From assembly GCF_029227915.1 (NCBI RefSeq), contig NC_079879.1, positions 16,246,001 to 16,310,000 of the forward strand: a stretch of DNA of 64,000 nucleotides, read 5' to 3'. The first letter of the stretch is position 1, and each line of letters begins with the position of its first letter. Below are positions 35,501 to 50,500 of this stretch, one piece after another. The position numbers and the translations under genes are program-made. The notes under the pieces were generated by a model. The model was not told the DNA's origin. It saw only the letters and a list, made by a program, of their open reading frames with translations, and searched no databases. The DNA comes from Hydractinia symbiolongicarpus (taxonomy: Eukaryota; Cnidaria; Hydrozoa; Anthoathecata; Hydractiniidae).

Positions 35501-38500
35501 TAATACATTGCCTGAAAGAACCTAGCAATAAAGTAATAACACACGAAAAAATGGGCGCGATTAAAAAAATACAGTTTTAATTAAACTTCGGCATCATTCT
35601 TATTGCGCATATTTCCAATGACAATTATTTTGACATGGAGATCAATTCTGATCTTGTTATCAAGGAATTAATCATGATATTAAAGGTTACTAATACTGTC
35701 ACTTGAAAGGAAGTGGAAAGAATGAGTAACAACACACCTCTATGTTTTTGAAAATATTCACACGGATTGCAAAACACAGTATGTTAAGTCCTTTCTTTAT
35801 TGTTCACAACAATAAACACAGAAATACAAAGGTTCGCCTTTTATCCGGCTTTTTATTCAGAATTAAAAACCATGTAAATACAGTAACACAAACCTTTTTC
35901 TAATTCAAAACTGCCTCCCACTGGCAGTGAGTAATAAAAGATGGCATTAAAAACGACAGTTATCATGGCAGATCCTCTCAACATCATGGAACAAAAGCAG
36001 ATCCAAACGCGATTAAATTGTCGTGCTGGCTTGGCGACAAGCGAGAACATTTATTAGAGTCGATTTCTTCGTCAACAAATATCTTGCTGATAACTTAATA
36101 ACGTTAGTTTATTAATAACAGGTGGAACAGGCGGTGAAATGGAATGAAAGATCTTCTCTTAGAAGTTAATTTCACATGCTAACTAGCTTTAGATAAAAGA
36201 TCAGCCTAGTGATAAAGAAAAAAACACGATGCGAATCGCAGTTGTGGTTTTGGAAGACAGACACGACAACCGTTCCTAGCACATAGTGGTCGCGTAAACA
36301 TTATGCTTTGTAATGCCCACGCTACAACAAACAAGAAAATTCTCTTCGAAACAAACATTTAAATTCGAAATGAAAAATGACAAGTTGGTGACTAGGATAC
36401 AAAGTTACGGATTGAAATAGACTCGTTTTGCTACAATGGAAAATATATTTAGGGAAATATAGGTTCTTTTGTGTAATACACATACGATCCTTTTTAAATA
36501 CATTTTTGCTCTAAAAGCTCTTTTTGAACACATTTCAATCTTTTAACAGTCTTCTAGAAAAAATTGGGTGAGTCAAAGCATAAGCTAATGTGAAAACGTT
36601 GTTAAGTTTTTTTCCTCTCCCCCACGAAAGCACAAATAATTTGATAATTAAGTCGAAACCTATCAGCAAGACAAATGTATACATCGTTATGTGACCATTG
36701 GTACGGGAGCACAAAACAATGACACATTACATAAAATCGATATTAGATTCTAAACGTTACGGAACTCCTCTTTCCCTCCCTTCTCATCACGTTCAGCTTA
36801 AACCTCTTTGCGAATAACCCTTCAAAACAAGCAAAGCTACGACTTATTTCTGAGCAAACAAAAATATAAATATTTTCCGGTGTTGGCTACCATGTAAGCG
36901 TGACTATGTCAAAATAAGGACAAAGTTTCATCGTGACAAATTTATGTCATTACGAAATGAAAGTAATCAACGATCTTATTGAAATGTGGATACGTGTAGG
37001 AAGGATAAACTTGGTATGAATAGCCCATTAACAAGCTATTTCAGGTATGACATCAACAGACTATTGTTGTTATGTGAATCATTTGTCTATCATAAATGAT
37101 GCTTAATTAAAAGGAAAGCCTAAATCAGAAGTGTGATTAACTATAAGTAGCAGATAATAATTCTAGCTGGCAAAAAACAAAATACGTGCATGGCAAAATG
37201 TCAACACTCTGGTGATAGATAAACATTGCGGTGAAAAAATTAACAACTTCTATAGCAAACTCTTATCGTTAACAATTAAACCAATTTCGCTGGGATAAAA
37301 TATTTTGAAAAGAATATGACGCGCCTCAGTGTCGTGTCAACAGCGTCAAAAACTTGACTGCACGTCCGGCGAGAATGTCGTTTCCTTTACGTTAACCAGC
37401 ATTTTTGATAGCATACAAAAATGACATAATCCGCAAGCTTTTAAAACAATAAATAACTGCCAAATACTTCCAAAAAAAAAAGCGAGCAAGAATCAATAAA
37501 TAACAGTTTTGCTGGCAAACGTATCAAGAGATTGACAAGCTGTATGCTTATCTACTAAACAAGCTTACTTCCTTAATAACCAACAATAAAAAAATGAATT
37601 TCATAGTCAGCAGTAACAGAAAAAGCTGGCGTCAGCAGGATTTAACAGAAACTCAAGATTTGCGAATGATGATGCTACAGATAAGGCTAATTAGAAACAA
37701 AAATAACATTACGGAAATGTTAATTAATACTACACAAACAAGAAATACATTCGCTAATTGCGAAGTAGGTTCAAATTGGTCCTACGAATTGTAGCTCTCT
37801 TATTCTGAACGTATACATCAAAATCTCAAAAAATACAGGGTCCCATTCACTGAGAGAAAATACACGATATGTGATTCCGATTTTTGATTTCAGCGTCGAA
37901 GCTGATAAGGAGCTGATAAGGACAATATTCACATTTAACAAGATTTAAACTTAACACTTAATTAATGGCATTATTTAATAGAAAAAAACTTCTTTATGGT
38001 TCAAAGGTTTTAAATCTAAGACCGGTAACAACCTGATTGCTTATGAGAAACGTCTAAATTCTCAAACGCATGTTGAAACAAAAAAATAATAATTTAGGTT
38101 TTAAATAAAAAATTGGGGGTTTCAAAGAAAAAGAATAATCATATCAGCAGGTGCGTCTTTATTCAAATATAAACTCATTATTTTAGATAGATAGATTTAA
38201 TATAATTAGGGGACCCATAGAAATTTAAATAAAATTTCCTGCCGGTAAATGTTTTTTTTATTACAGATTGCCAACAATAAATATCTTTCTGTAAACAGAA
38301 CGGCTTTTTTATCACATTAACAAAAGAGAAGCCACGATGGAGATGTGTTTTTGTCAGGTGAAAGAGGAAAGACTTAGAAAATCAAACATACGATGGAGAA
38401 CGAAGCATACATACAAAAGAACGCAAAAAATATTTCGGCATCTTATATTACAACTAAAATAGCGCACGTTATTTATGGTCTTCGGAAGAAAGGGATGGAA

Positions 38501-41500
38501 TAAAGAAAAAGTTGCGAAATATGTTCTATATTTAACTTTTTTTATAGTAACGCATCCAAGCTACATAGCAACGTCATCTTCACAAATACTAACGCTTAGT
38601 GTTGTTAATCTCAGATGGAAATTATAAGAAGTCATTCATAAAGATGCATGCCCACATATACCAATGGTTAGACCATGCCCTTAAATGCTTTTGATTCCCC
38701 TCCCCCCACCACCATGCACACAGGATAAAAAAATAGTTACAACACAGCCCTACACTTTCCCATAAAAAAGAGTGACAGAAAAAATTAATCCTATTTCTAA
38801 TTTCCTACTGTATTCTGAAGTGTTCAATCTTCAGAGAGAGAGAAAAGTAGTATTATTAACAGCAACGTTATGTGAAACCAGCACGTATAAATAACAACAA
38901 CAATTACAACCACTACAACGACGACTTCAACCGACTGCAATACGATCACAACGACGACTACAACGACGACTCCAACGAAGACTCCAACGACGACGACAAC
39001 CATCACAACGACGACTCCAACGAAGACTCCAACGACGACCACAACCACTACAACCACTACAAAGACCCTAACGACGACTACAAAGACGACTACAACCACC
39101 ACAAAGACGACGGCAACTATGACAACGACGACTACGATCGCCACAACGACAACTACAACGGCGACCACAACCACCACAACGACGACTACAATCGCCACAA
39201 CGACAACGACAACGACGACTAGCTACAAAGGCGATTATAACGACGACTACGACATCTTTTGTCTGTTAAATATGGTTGCATTCAATATTTTGTGCCAACA
39301 GGCAAACAAGAGTGCATGAAATAGCGACGCGGAAAATATGTACGAAGAGCAAATTTCTGTGAATTTTTCCACGGACTATAACAACATATACTTAAATAAA
39401 TCTCTAAGGCTCAAAAATTACAACCTCGCATTTGTCTCTGTACAACAGTGGATGTCAATTTGTATATCAGGAGCAGTTAAGGATAGATATAACTAAATAT
39501 TTATCATACCTCGAGAACAAGTGTTGCAAAATGTGGGTCTTGAATTTCGGATGAACAATTTTCAACTAAGAAAAATGAGACGCTCCACAGCATAACTGCA
39601 AATCTTTGACTGGCATAATTCGAAGAACTGAAATGAAAGCATTTGGTGGAAGGTTAACTAACTTTAACGAATTTGAAATGTGAAATGAATCAATTTTAAG
39701 TTCTCCATCAGATGATTTAACTTTTGTTTTCTGGTGTGAGTGTCTTATACCCACAATCACATCGCAACACTGGCCACAGCAAAAGCATATATTAGAAATC
39801 ATATCAAACATATATTAGAAAAGAAAAGTAGGTGTAATTAAAATGGCATAAACATGGTCCTTTCAAACATCCGTGGTGTATTTGAAGTTGAATTAGCATG
39901 TTTTAATAAAACTTGATGGCGGCCATTTTCTCTATATTTCTTCTCAGAAAAGCAATATTATTTTTGCGTCATCAACCAAAATCTACAACCTTGCACGAAT
40001 CCAATTAAGAAAGAATATGTGTATTTTATGGTAAGTTTCCTAAATTTTAATCAAAAGAAGGCAAATCCCTTATTCTCTTAGGTTACCAATAAATATACTG
40101 CCTTCCCACTGATTGAAAGACATGAAATTACACATAAGTATATATGTCGTGAAACACCTAACTGCATCTATTCAAGGATTCACATTCAGAAGAACATTCC
40201 GTTATAGCAAGATACTTAATCGAATGAAATTAAAATACGACTTACTCTGAGAGTGTGGTTAATTTTTTCGTAATGTATTCCGTAAGAATTGGCGTGAGAA
40301 GGATGTTTGTAGAACTGATGTATGACTCAAGTATATACAATGCTCCTACTAAACATGATATCTAAAAACGAACAATTAAGGATAATAATTTTATCATGCT
40401 CACAAAAGCCAGTTTGCGGTAGATTCCTAAGGTCACTAAGCTTTCTAACAAAGTCCAGGCGTTTTTAAAAAAATTTTAATTTTCTGTAGTGTATTTCCAG
40501 GTTTGTTCAAAAATATTTGGGGATTACATGCATTACCCAAAGTAAATGGGGCCTGTATAATAAAGTGGTACATAGAACTATGGAAAAGTATCTAAATCGT
40601 TGCAAAAAATGTTTATAGGTTTAAATGCTGTTCAAAGAATTGCAGAAGAGTACAATAGCAGGGTCAGCTACATAAACAGAAAAAGGCATGTTTCTTGGCA
40701 CGTTTTCAGTGGAGGTGGTAAACTCAAATTCGATTCCAATGATTATGTGACTGGTAGCATGCACTTAGAATAAAAGAATACAGTAAACAAGCATGTAACT
40801 ACCATCCACAACACAGAGACAACAACGTGTAGGGGTTGGGTTTCTTTCATTCATGGTACATACCTGTAACGGCACATGTGGACTTTTTAATGAAACTTCC
40901 ACTTGTTTACAAATTCTTTCAGCATAATTACCTTCCTAAATAAATTTGTGTAAGATTAGAATGGAATATACTTTACTTAAATTCTATAGATAAGAGATTA
41001 GGTAGGTATACCAAGTTGTGAAATTAAAAAAAACATTATTAACAAAATTAATGAAATTTAATCTGCATAGATAAAAGAAACGGAACAATGGGTGTTTCGT
41101 AACTTACTAGTTTCAGAACTGCTGACGCTTTACACATGGTTGGCACAAGATACTCCATCAAAACATCGTCTTCAACTGGATGCGTTTGCGTAAATTCCAG
41201 TAGGATACCCAACATCCATTCATAGTGATTTAACTCCAAGAGAAGATCAGACAGGACGCAGAGCTAGAAGATATTTTTATGATTAAGTTTAATGGCTAAG
41301 AGTTGTCACAGAAAAACCACAACAATATTCCACAAATTTCCTAGGGTTTGGAGCCTATTTCCAGGATTTCTCAGGACAATGAGCATTATAGAATACCTAG
41401 CTTACATGTCCCTTATAAATTACCAGACAAGGTTAATCGCGTCCGCCTTTAGATAAGGTTTTTAATTAAAATAAAAACAACAAAAAAGGATTAAACATTT

Positions 41501-44500
41501 AGACTTGAAACAAAAGGTAAGAAAGCAGGTTAATCCTTAATTCAGACTTTTCCGGTGCTTTTAAAAATACAAACACATTCTAGGACTTTCGAGGGCATGT
41601 TCTAATTCCAAGACATTTCAGGATCCATGGCAACGCACAAAAATAGGAAATTATCACTATGATATTTATGGAGGATTTAAACTTGTTTCCAGAAGAACTC
41701 ACACACAACTCTGTAACTACTCAAACATCCTGACAGCTGGCTATTCCTAGCACATTTAGTAATAGCAAGAAGAGGGATGTTTTTGTATTTTCCAACAACC
41801 AAGGTAACCACATTTTTTGGTCTTGTATTGCAAAATTTCCATTGCTAAATGCAAAAAATGGTAACCAACCACGCACAAGAAAGCACATTTGTAGCAGGAA
41901 ACCTTAGCACATGTCCTGGTGATTTTTACCTTTACTTTTTGGCTTTAATTCTGCACAACTTCTTATATAGATTACTATCTTTTGTGGTAAACAAAATTTA
42001 ACCACACTTAACAAAGAAAAAATGCTTTGTACTGGCTGTAAACTAAGTTAGAAAAAGTGACCATGATTTAAAATTGCCATTTCTAGTATTTAAAAATGAA
42101 TTTGGATTATGTTATATATTTATACATTCAAAAATACTTACAGATTTAGTAGCTTCCATCTTTAACATCAATGGAGTTTTAGGAACAGCAAATGGTGACA
42201 GCCATTGTTCAAATAGTTCCAGTAAAAATTGTAAACATGACCTAATATCTAATTCATCAAGCTTTCGATACGAATCACTTGGTTGGCCTGATACGGGTGA
42301 CTTTTCTTTCACTTTTATAATTAATGAATCACTGTCATCACTGTCTGTATCTTCTTGGACATCTGATGTGACAAGTCGTGTCCGGATAGCAGATGCTGAT
42401 ATCTAACACACATAAACAACAAAACGTTACATTATACAAAATTACAACAGAAGCGTTTCAAACATTATCTAAATTCAATGTTTTTCAAAACAGTATTTGT
42501 GATTTTACAATCGTTTTAGCATTATGTTAGTGCATTTGTAAATTCTGACCTAATCCTTTGTCAGAAAGTTTTTTCACTTAACAACACCACCTTCATAGCC
42601 TGTCATAACGAGGTTAATTGTGATAAAATTAACAACATAACTTACGTTAAACTTATTTTATTTTTCTATTACTTTTATAGATGGGTTCATTAAAGAGATA
42701 CTCACACAGAAATAAATGTTTAAAATGGTTTCAATAAAAATGACTAAAAGCCATTAATATTTCTACATGTAACAAAAAAAAGAAAAAAAAAGCAAACCTG
42801 TCCGAAATTGAATTGTTTAAAGTCACATGGCAGTTCAAGATTTGTCACAAAAAGTTTTTCTTCCATCATGCATCCATAAAGTAACTGCTGCTTTCTTTGA
42901 CGCGTGGATAGAAGACTGGGTACAACAGGACACAGATTGGGCCTTAACTTCATATTATCAACACATGTTGATGGTTGTTGATACACAGTTTCAATCTGAC
43001 TGCGAATAGCTGATAATTTTTTACCAGCTCTACAAAAAAAAAACAGCAACAAATGTGACGGCGACATATATTGTTTTTCACATGTTTCTGTTATTTAACA
43101 GGATTTCTTATTAGCTCAGCCCATGGGGCTTTGTATGTTAGCACACCTCAGTGGTTATGAAACTCCTAATAAAAATTGGAAACATAGCACGATTAACAAA
43201 AAAAGGTAGATTTACATGTTCTGTTGCATAAACATATACAAATAGGCTCTTGTATAAAGATGTCAAAACAAAATGATACAAAAATGCAACTACATGGATA
43301 GCTAACACACTTTGCTGTTTATCAGTTGTGACATCTAGCTACTGACACTTTTTTAAGGGTTCGAGGTGAAAGTAGGTAACTAGCTAGAGCCACTACTGAA
43401 TATTCAGATGAATTTGTGACACTAAGGTTAGCTATCTATAGGTCTGTGAGTCTTTTTTAAAGTACTTTAAATTTTATTAATTAAATTAATTTCGCTATAT
43501 TATAGAGATTGAATTTAGAAGATTTGGCCGAAGGGAGAAAACATCTAATAGATCTCTTTCAAAACTAATAGTTATGATCAGTTAATGCCTGATATTAACG
43601 CTATATAAATTGGGTCATGTAATGTAACAACATCTTGGATGCAGCATAACTTAAGGTCTTAAAAATATCGTAATCACTCTATTTCGTTTTCATTTTACCA
43701 GCTGACTGCTGCAATATAGTGTCTTGGGCAGTAAACGTAAAGTTAAAAATTGAAACAATGACTTGAAACTTGGTGATCTGGTGAGTCAAACTGAATTCAA
43801 TTTGATGGAATATCCATTATCACACACCAGTAAACGTTTTTTGACAAAATATTATTTTCGACAAAGATACATGTGCCAAAATAGATATTTGAAGTGTGCT
43901 TTTAAAATAAGGTGTATATTCAACATAAATATAATACGGTTAAAATATACCATACCGTTAAAAATATGATTTGGTCAAAAAATGTTTGGTCAGAATTACA
44001 GAAATTTTTTATAAAAATCTAATCATCCTTAAAAACAGTCACAACAAATTTAAAACGTGGGAAGTTTGGCTAATACTATCACGCTGGTAAGAAAAGTTTT
44101 AAGGTGGCAGTAACCTTTTTAAAAAAGGTTATTTTCAGACTACATATTCTTATTTTTTCTTGTCACGATTTTATAGCTAAAATACTATTACTTTTCACCA
44201 AAAATATTCAGCCTCAACAATTCCTCTTCAAATTAAAATTTATATATAATTAATTAGTTCTGCCGAATATACTTTAAGTCTATGCGTTTGCAAAATTGTA
44301 CAGAAAGAAATGACGTAATTATCTATATTATAATACCCGTATACGTCTGTCCGTCTGTCTGTTACGCAAAATGGTAGCTTAGCTGGGCATCTCTGCTTCC
44401 CTCTTACCACGCCTTAAAAATGCTGAAACAACCATATTTGTTTTTTTCGTAACCATCGTCCTACCAACCTTTTTATACATCTTTTTACAGTCACTTCCCT

Positions 44501-47500
44501 TTTTACCACGATCTTCAACACTGCAAAAAATTGACATTTTCAACCTAACCACCCCGACCCCGATCTGGAACATTATTCAGGACTATCAATCCGGAGTAAC
44601 AAACCTCTTAACCCTTTGCACCAGACTTTACCTTCATTAATCAATCAGAAACCTTATTTGTTTCACGTGTTCGCGCAACCTGGCGTTTCATTTTAGGCCG
44701 GGGCTTTCACAAGTTCATTAGGATTTCGCAACAATGAGGCCATGAGGACGGATTCTTTCATTGCTATAACACACTTTATCTTTTCCCAATTTTTCCCATT
44801 TTCTTTGAAGCACTTAGCTACACCTTATCATTTCACCCCTTTATATTTCTCACGTTCTCTAGTTATGTTTAAATCTTAAACAAACCAGTTTCAAGATTTT
44901 AGCTAGGAACGCAGATTTCAAGGTAGCATTCTGCTGAAGCTAGCTAGCTAGCTATACCTTGCTGTATTTATTCCCACTTTTTTAAAGTTTTTATTCAGTT
45001 TGGTATATCAATATTCATTTTTATGTTGGGGTTGTGGCTAGCTAGCTATCACCTACCTCTGGCCTAAAAAAATGAAAGTAACCAAATGCAGTGTTTAGCT
45101 ACCTACAACAATTTTCTTATTCAATAATTTTTATGATGCTAAATATAGTTAGGTAACTACACATTACTGTCATAAATTTTTTTAGCTGGACTGAGTAACG
45201 ATGGGCTGTTTCCTGTGTTTTTATTTAAACCGTTGTGATAAAGATTTTTTTGAAAAATAGTATTACGCCTATAACTTATGTGTGACACGGTTTAAAAGTA
45301 ATAAATATTCAACCTGGAGTTAACAACGGGCTGTTTTGTGTGTTTTTATTTAAATTGAAGTTGTGATAAGTTATTTTGGAAAAAGGCTATTACGCCTATA
45401 GACATGTGTGAAACAGTTTACCTGTACTAAGTGCTCATTCCGGTGTCATGATTAATTTGTTAGCGTTTACTGAACCTTTTCTGCAAAATAAAATAATATT
45501 GACTAAGTTTTTTGCTATGACAGAGTTAACACCATGAATAAACTTTGTTCAAAGGGTATTAGGCATAAACGCATGTGCAACACGGTTTACCTGTACTAAG
45601 CACTCATTCCAGTGTTAACGACAGGCTGTTTCCTGTGTTTCTGCTTAACCGAAGTTACAATAAAGTTTTTTTTAATAAGGTATTGTACCTACATGTGCGA
45701 CATTGTTTAACTGTACTAAGTGCACAGCTTGGAGTAACATTTTTGTAAACAATAAGTTTGGCCAGGCATTTTTACTATGACTGGGTAACAAAATATATTT
45801 TAACTGAAACCCCATAACGCTCTGAGCGCTTCACCAGATTTATGACATGCTGCATACCTGTACTAGAATGCTCCACCTGAAGGTGTGGGACAGTTCACGG
45901 TTCTTATTAATTGCTCCACAGGCATTTCAATGCTGGATAACACTTTTACTTGTGGCTTACCCCGGTGGGCAACGTCTAGTTCCCCAGCTAGTTAAAGAGA
46001 AACGTTAATAACAACAATGGCGCATTATGTAGAAATTTAAGACGATCTTCATTATGCTACACTGCACAAGCTTTAACTTTTGATAACATTTTCGTTTTAC
46101 TTTAAAATTTTCATACATGCTTGGTGAACCATCCAACCATGACATGGTGTGCGGAAATCTTTTTATTTGGAATATTTTTCTTTTAAGAGCGTTCGATGCA
46201 ACAGGGGATGCTAACAAAGAATCTTTTGAAAAAAAACAAAAGGCTATTGTTAAAAAAATGTGAATGAACAAAAATACTCCACACACCGTTTTAACAGGGC
46301 TACTCCAAGGTTCATTTAAAAACAGAAGCTGATGAAAAATAACGAGATTGTAAAAAGTTGGAGCTCGTAGAAGCCGATTTTTTCTTGTTTATGATACATT
46401 TTAAAATAGAAATTTCTACTGCCTCAGCAATTTTGGTGTTAAGTTAAAATTATATTATTATGTATTAAGGCCAATATTTTTAGAAAATAGTAAAAAAAAA
46501 GGTATAAATAAAACACTAAGTAAATAATTTAGCTACTTGGACAGCTAAAAAAGGGTTACTGCCACCTTAAGTCAAAATATATCTGAGTGAGTTCGTTTGC
46601 AGCTCCCAGTTCTGGGGACCACCTATCAAATCCCGCTCACTGCCAGGCAGATGTTAGTAATGAGCAAAGTAATTCTTCTTCAATATGACTTACACCGATT
46701 ATATCCGCCCGTCATGATCGGAGGTTCGATCGGGGTGACACATTCTCTGTTAAGAGTGAAAAATAAGGATGTGCCATGATAAAGATTTACCTATATACAA
46801 TGGTTATGTCCCATTGCAGATGTCAATTTTGAGGGTTGTTTCAAAATTTTAGTTTTATAAATAGCATTAGTTAATATGCTAATAAACATACTTGCTTCCA
46901 AGGAACGGATAATCTCTCATACGATGAATAACAGAATATTGGCTAAATGATGAATTTCCTGGTACAGGAGCCAATGTTGTATCTAACAACAGGGAAGTGA
47001 TGCAGTGAACTGCAAGACAACTAGCTTGTGCTGCTTCCACCTCTACCTAAACGTTTTTCAAAAAAAAAAGTTGTATCTCGTACAAGAAGGGTAAAACAAG
47101 CAGGGAATATTAGAAAAGAGTATTATCACACCGAAAATTAGACCCACATTGCTTTACTAAAAAGGATTTTCGCACACTTTTATTAGTTAATAATAGCAAA
47201 CAAAGAAACAATGTAAACAGGAGGGTAAACACCTCTACTGAACTGTCTTCCAACATTGGTGGTGAACTTAACACACCAAGCAAAGCTGCCCACGTTTCTT
47301 CGAATTGCATTCTTGAAGTCCACCCTAAAAAAAATAATTAGAACCTTTACTTAGTAGTGGCTAGGTTCATATTTACTCTGTTATTATTATGTAATGCAGT
47401 ACCTTTACCTTTAATGGGAAAATGATGAGAATATTTCATAGGTTTACATAACATTTTTACAATCAAATTATACTAGAGGTACCAAATAAACCAGTAAACC

Positions 47501-50500
47501 GGATAAACCAGGTATTGTTTGTTTAAATACATGACCTGTTTTATTCCTATTGGTAGTACTAAAAAGGGATGATCAGTACTTAAAGTTGTTATTTTAGCTA
47601 CAGGATTAGTGGAAACAGACAACAATCTTCAATATTGATCCTACTTTCAAAACGAGTGTTGAGCAAAACGGATCGAATTGCACTGTTACGTTTGCACTTA
47701 TGACTCAGTTAAGATTTAAATCCATGGTGGCACTGTTACGTTTGCACTTATGACTCAGGTAAGATTTAAATCCATGGTCTTCTCCACTATATAAAAAAGC
47801 TCTACGATTAAATGTTCGAATATGTTTAACTTTAAAATTGAATGAAAATCAAAAGAAATCTAGTACTCAACTTACCCTAAGATTCGCCCAAATAATAACC
47901 ATAACCATGTCTGAGAAGACTATTGAAGTTTTTCAAACAAAAATAATAAACAAATATTTTAACTCACCAATGTGATTAACTCTAAAAACAAATTCTTGCA
48001 AAACCTCCTTTTCTTTCAATATATCCACAGGTAATGGTGGTAGCTCAGTATATAGCAGTCCCTCCAAAGTTGGCTCCCAGCCAAACTTCCATACAATTGG
48101 AGGTATTCTGGCATAAGAGTTAACAAATGGTATTCTAGCCATCCCGGTTACAACTTTCCTTAGTGGACTGACTAAGAATGTAGGAAGATTTGCATGAGTA
48201 GTGCTATTCAAGGAAAGTACTGTCCGTAAAGCATTTATCATTTCTGCAACTTGCTCACAACTTCTTTTAAATGAGCTTTTATCTATATTAAATAAAACAA
48301 AGTTTAATAAACATCAGATATAACAGAAGTTAATGAAAACGAAAGAATAAAGGGAATGTAAGAAGACTAAAACAATAATAATGGCTTACCTTTTTCATAA
48401 ATGGGTTTATTAGATTTTCGATCCTCATCATAGCCCAGACACAATTTTTCCACCTTTACTAAGACATCACCACAACGTATGGAAACTAGGAAAAACATTT
48501 CTACTATATACATTTCTATTATGTTATACTCTTCTATACCAGCCCAGATATTTTTATACTTCTTAAAAATTGTCAAAATATCTGGTACAGAACAAAACTG
48601 AACAAATGGATCCAATACCATTAGTATTAAAAATTAAAAAACAATAGGAAAACAATTAAAATGTGTTGGTTTAAAGGTCCTGTTTATTAAGGCATTCTTG
48701 ACTGCAGTTCCCAGCTTTTAGGACTCTTTCTGAACACAATACCTGTTCTGGAAGGTTTGGAAGTTGCAACAAGTCAACTTCCAAGTGTTTGCGATAAACA
48801 ACTTTTCAAACAACCATTAATCACTTCCTCATCCCAGGAAAATAGTTATTTTGCAATTATTTATTTGTAGATAGCATAAAAAAGAGAAGAAACACCAATC
48901 AACCTAAAATATTTTAATATTTAGGTCTATATGGTGAAAAATGTGAACTTACTCTGATTGACAATAGCGTACACATAGTCTATTGTTTTCATGAGTAGGT
49001 AGGAGTATGGTTGTGCATTTAAACATATAGATAACTCTTGGCAATGAAGAAGCTATAATCAAAAGAGAGAAGACATTAACACTTTATCAACATTTATCAA
49101 TATTTAGAACCAACTTAAACCAACAAATTTATGTTCACTTAATCTACCACAACATGTGATGCACCAATTAGATTTAAAACACACACCAGTGATAGAGATT
49201 CAAAACAAATTTCCAAATGGATAAGACTATCTTCTTTATTTTGTAAATTACGAGTGCAGAGTTGTGGCAACACCAAGACGAAGAATACAATGTTATAGCC
49301 ATTAAACATGTCCAGATTCCAGGTCTGATTGTAACAACACGATAATCGAAGAAAACGAACAACACATTTTAACAGGGTGAAATACTTTTCTATTTTCTTA
49401 TCATTTTGAAATAATGCTGAAAGTTTTTGTTCGTTGTAATACGTGTAGGTTTGTGATTTAAACACGATTTCATCTTTTAAAGGTTCCACAATGTTGCTAA
49501 TATGTTTTACAACTAAAGTCTTGGTTATCTTCAGAAGTTGATCTTTGTTCTCGCTCTCAGAGGAACCACCAGTATCATACAAACTTAATAGCTCCTATGG
49601 ATAAAGTAAAAAAAAATGTTGGGAACACACTTAATATTAACTATATATCAATCTTGATCTATCCTTGCAGGACATGTATCTGTGCGTTTTTTATATTAAT
49701 TAGAAACAACAAAAAAGACTATTGATCTAATTACCATATTGGATTACTTAATAAAAAAAGTAAGTACAGGGGGATCGAGGGCATGACATCTTAGGCGGCA
49801 AAGGACATGTCTGAATCCCAAAATAATTTAGTATACTTGAGTTTCAAACAATATGTAAATAACTCAAACAAATGATCGAATCTGTTGTCGTGTTGTAATT
49901 TTTTTCTTGTCACGACAATGACTTATAATAGTGTATAAAACTTGCAAACTTTCGGAAGCCAACTAAGAGCTACCGCCATTACCTGTGAATATTTGATGCT
50001 CTGTACAAGGTTTTTGTGAGAAAGGACCTTATCCAGCACATCAGAAGTAATAAATTTTACAGACTTAGATTTTAGGACTTTGTTTTGGTAGACATTTCAT
50101 GTATTGTGTGGGAAAGGATCATACAGATAGAAGCGTCTTTTGTTAGTTTATATTTTATCCGTCTCAAACTGTTAGTTTTTGATGCCTTATGTATGCTTTT
50201 GTGCTGGGAAGAAGTACATAAAATATACCAGAAAGACTTATTCGAGAACCACTAACTAACATACTGTTTACACAAACATTTTCACTGTTAGGTTTGGCCT
50301 TACCCGCAATAGTTTTTATATTTACGTTAATGCCAAAAAAACTTTAGTAGATTTGGTTTTTACATACTGAACTGTTATTTTCATTTTTTTTATTTTGAAT
50401 GAAAATATTGAGGTGCTTACTGATATTTTTTGACATTTTTGTTTCAGCAGTTACACCTTATGAAATAATACAGACAGGTTGGACTGGCTGAAATTTCAGT

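Noticed and set aside
38824-39222. Long Val-rich and Asn/Asp-rich open frames on both strands
   Set aside because: They are translations of the ACN trinucleotide array.
39566-39811. 81-codon frame on - next to a tentative HTT exon
   Set aside because: Does not resemble the expected HTT segment; no donor in the right phase.
42074-42406. 110-codon open frame on +
   Set aside because: Antisense shadow of the HTT exon at 42142-42402.
46597-46779. 60-codon frame and a GGTTCGATCGG B-box-like motif
   Set aside because: No paired A box or repeat copy found; too weak to call a SINE or a gene.
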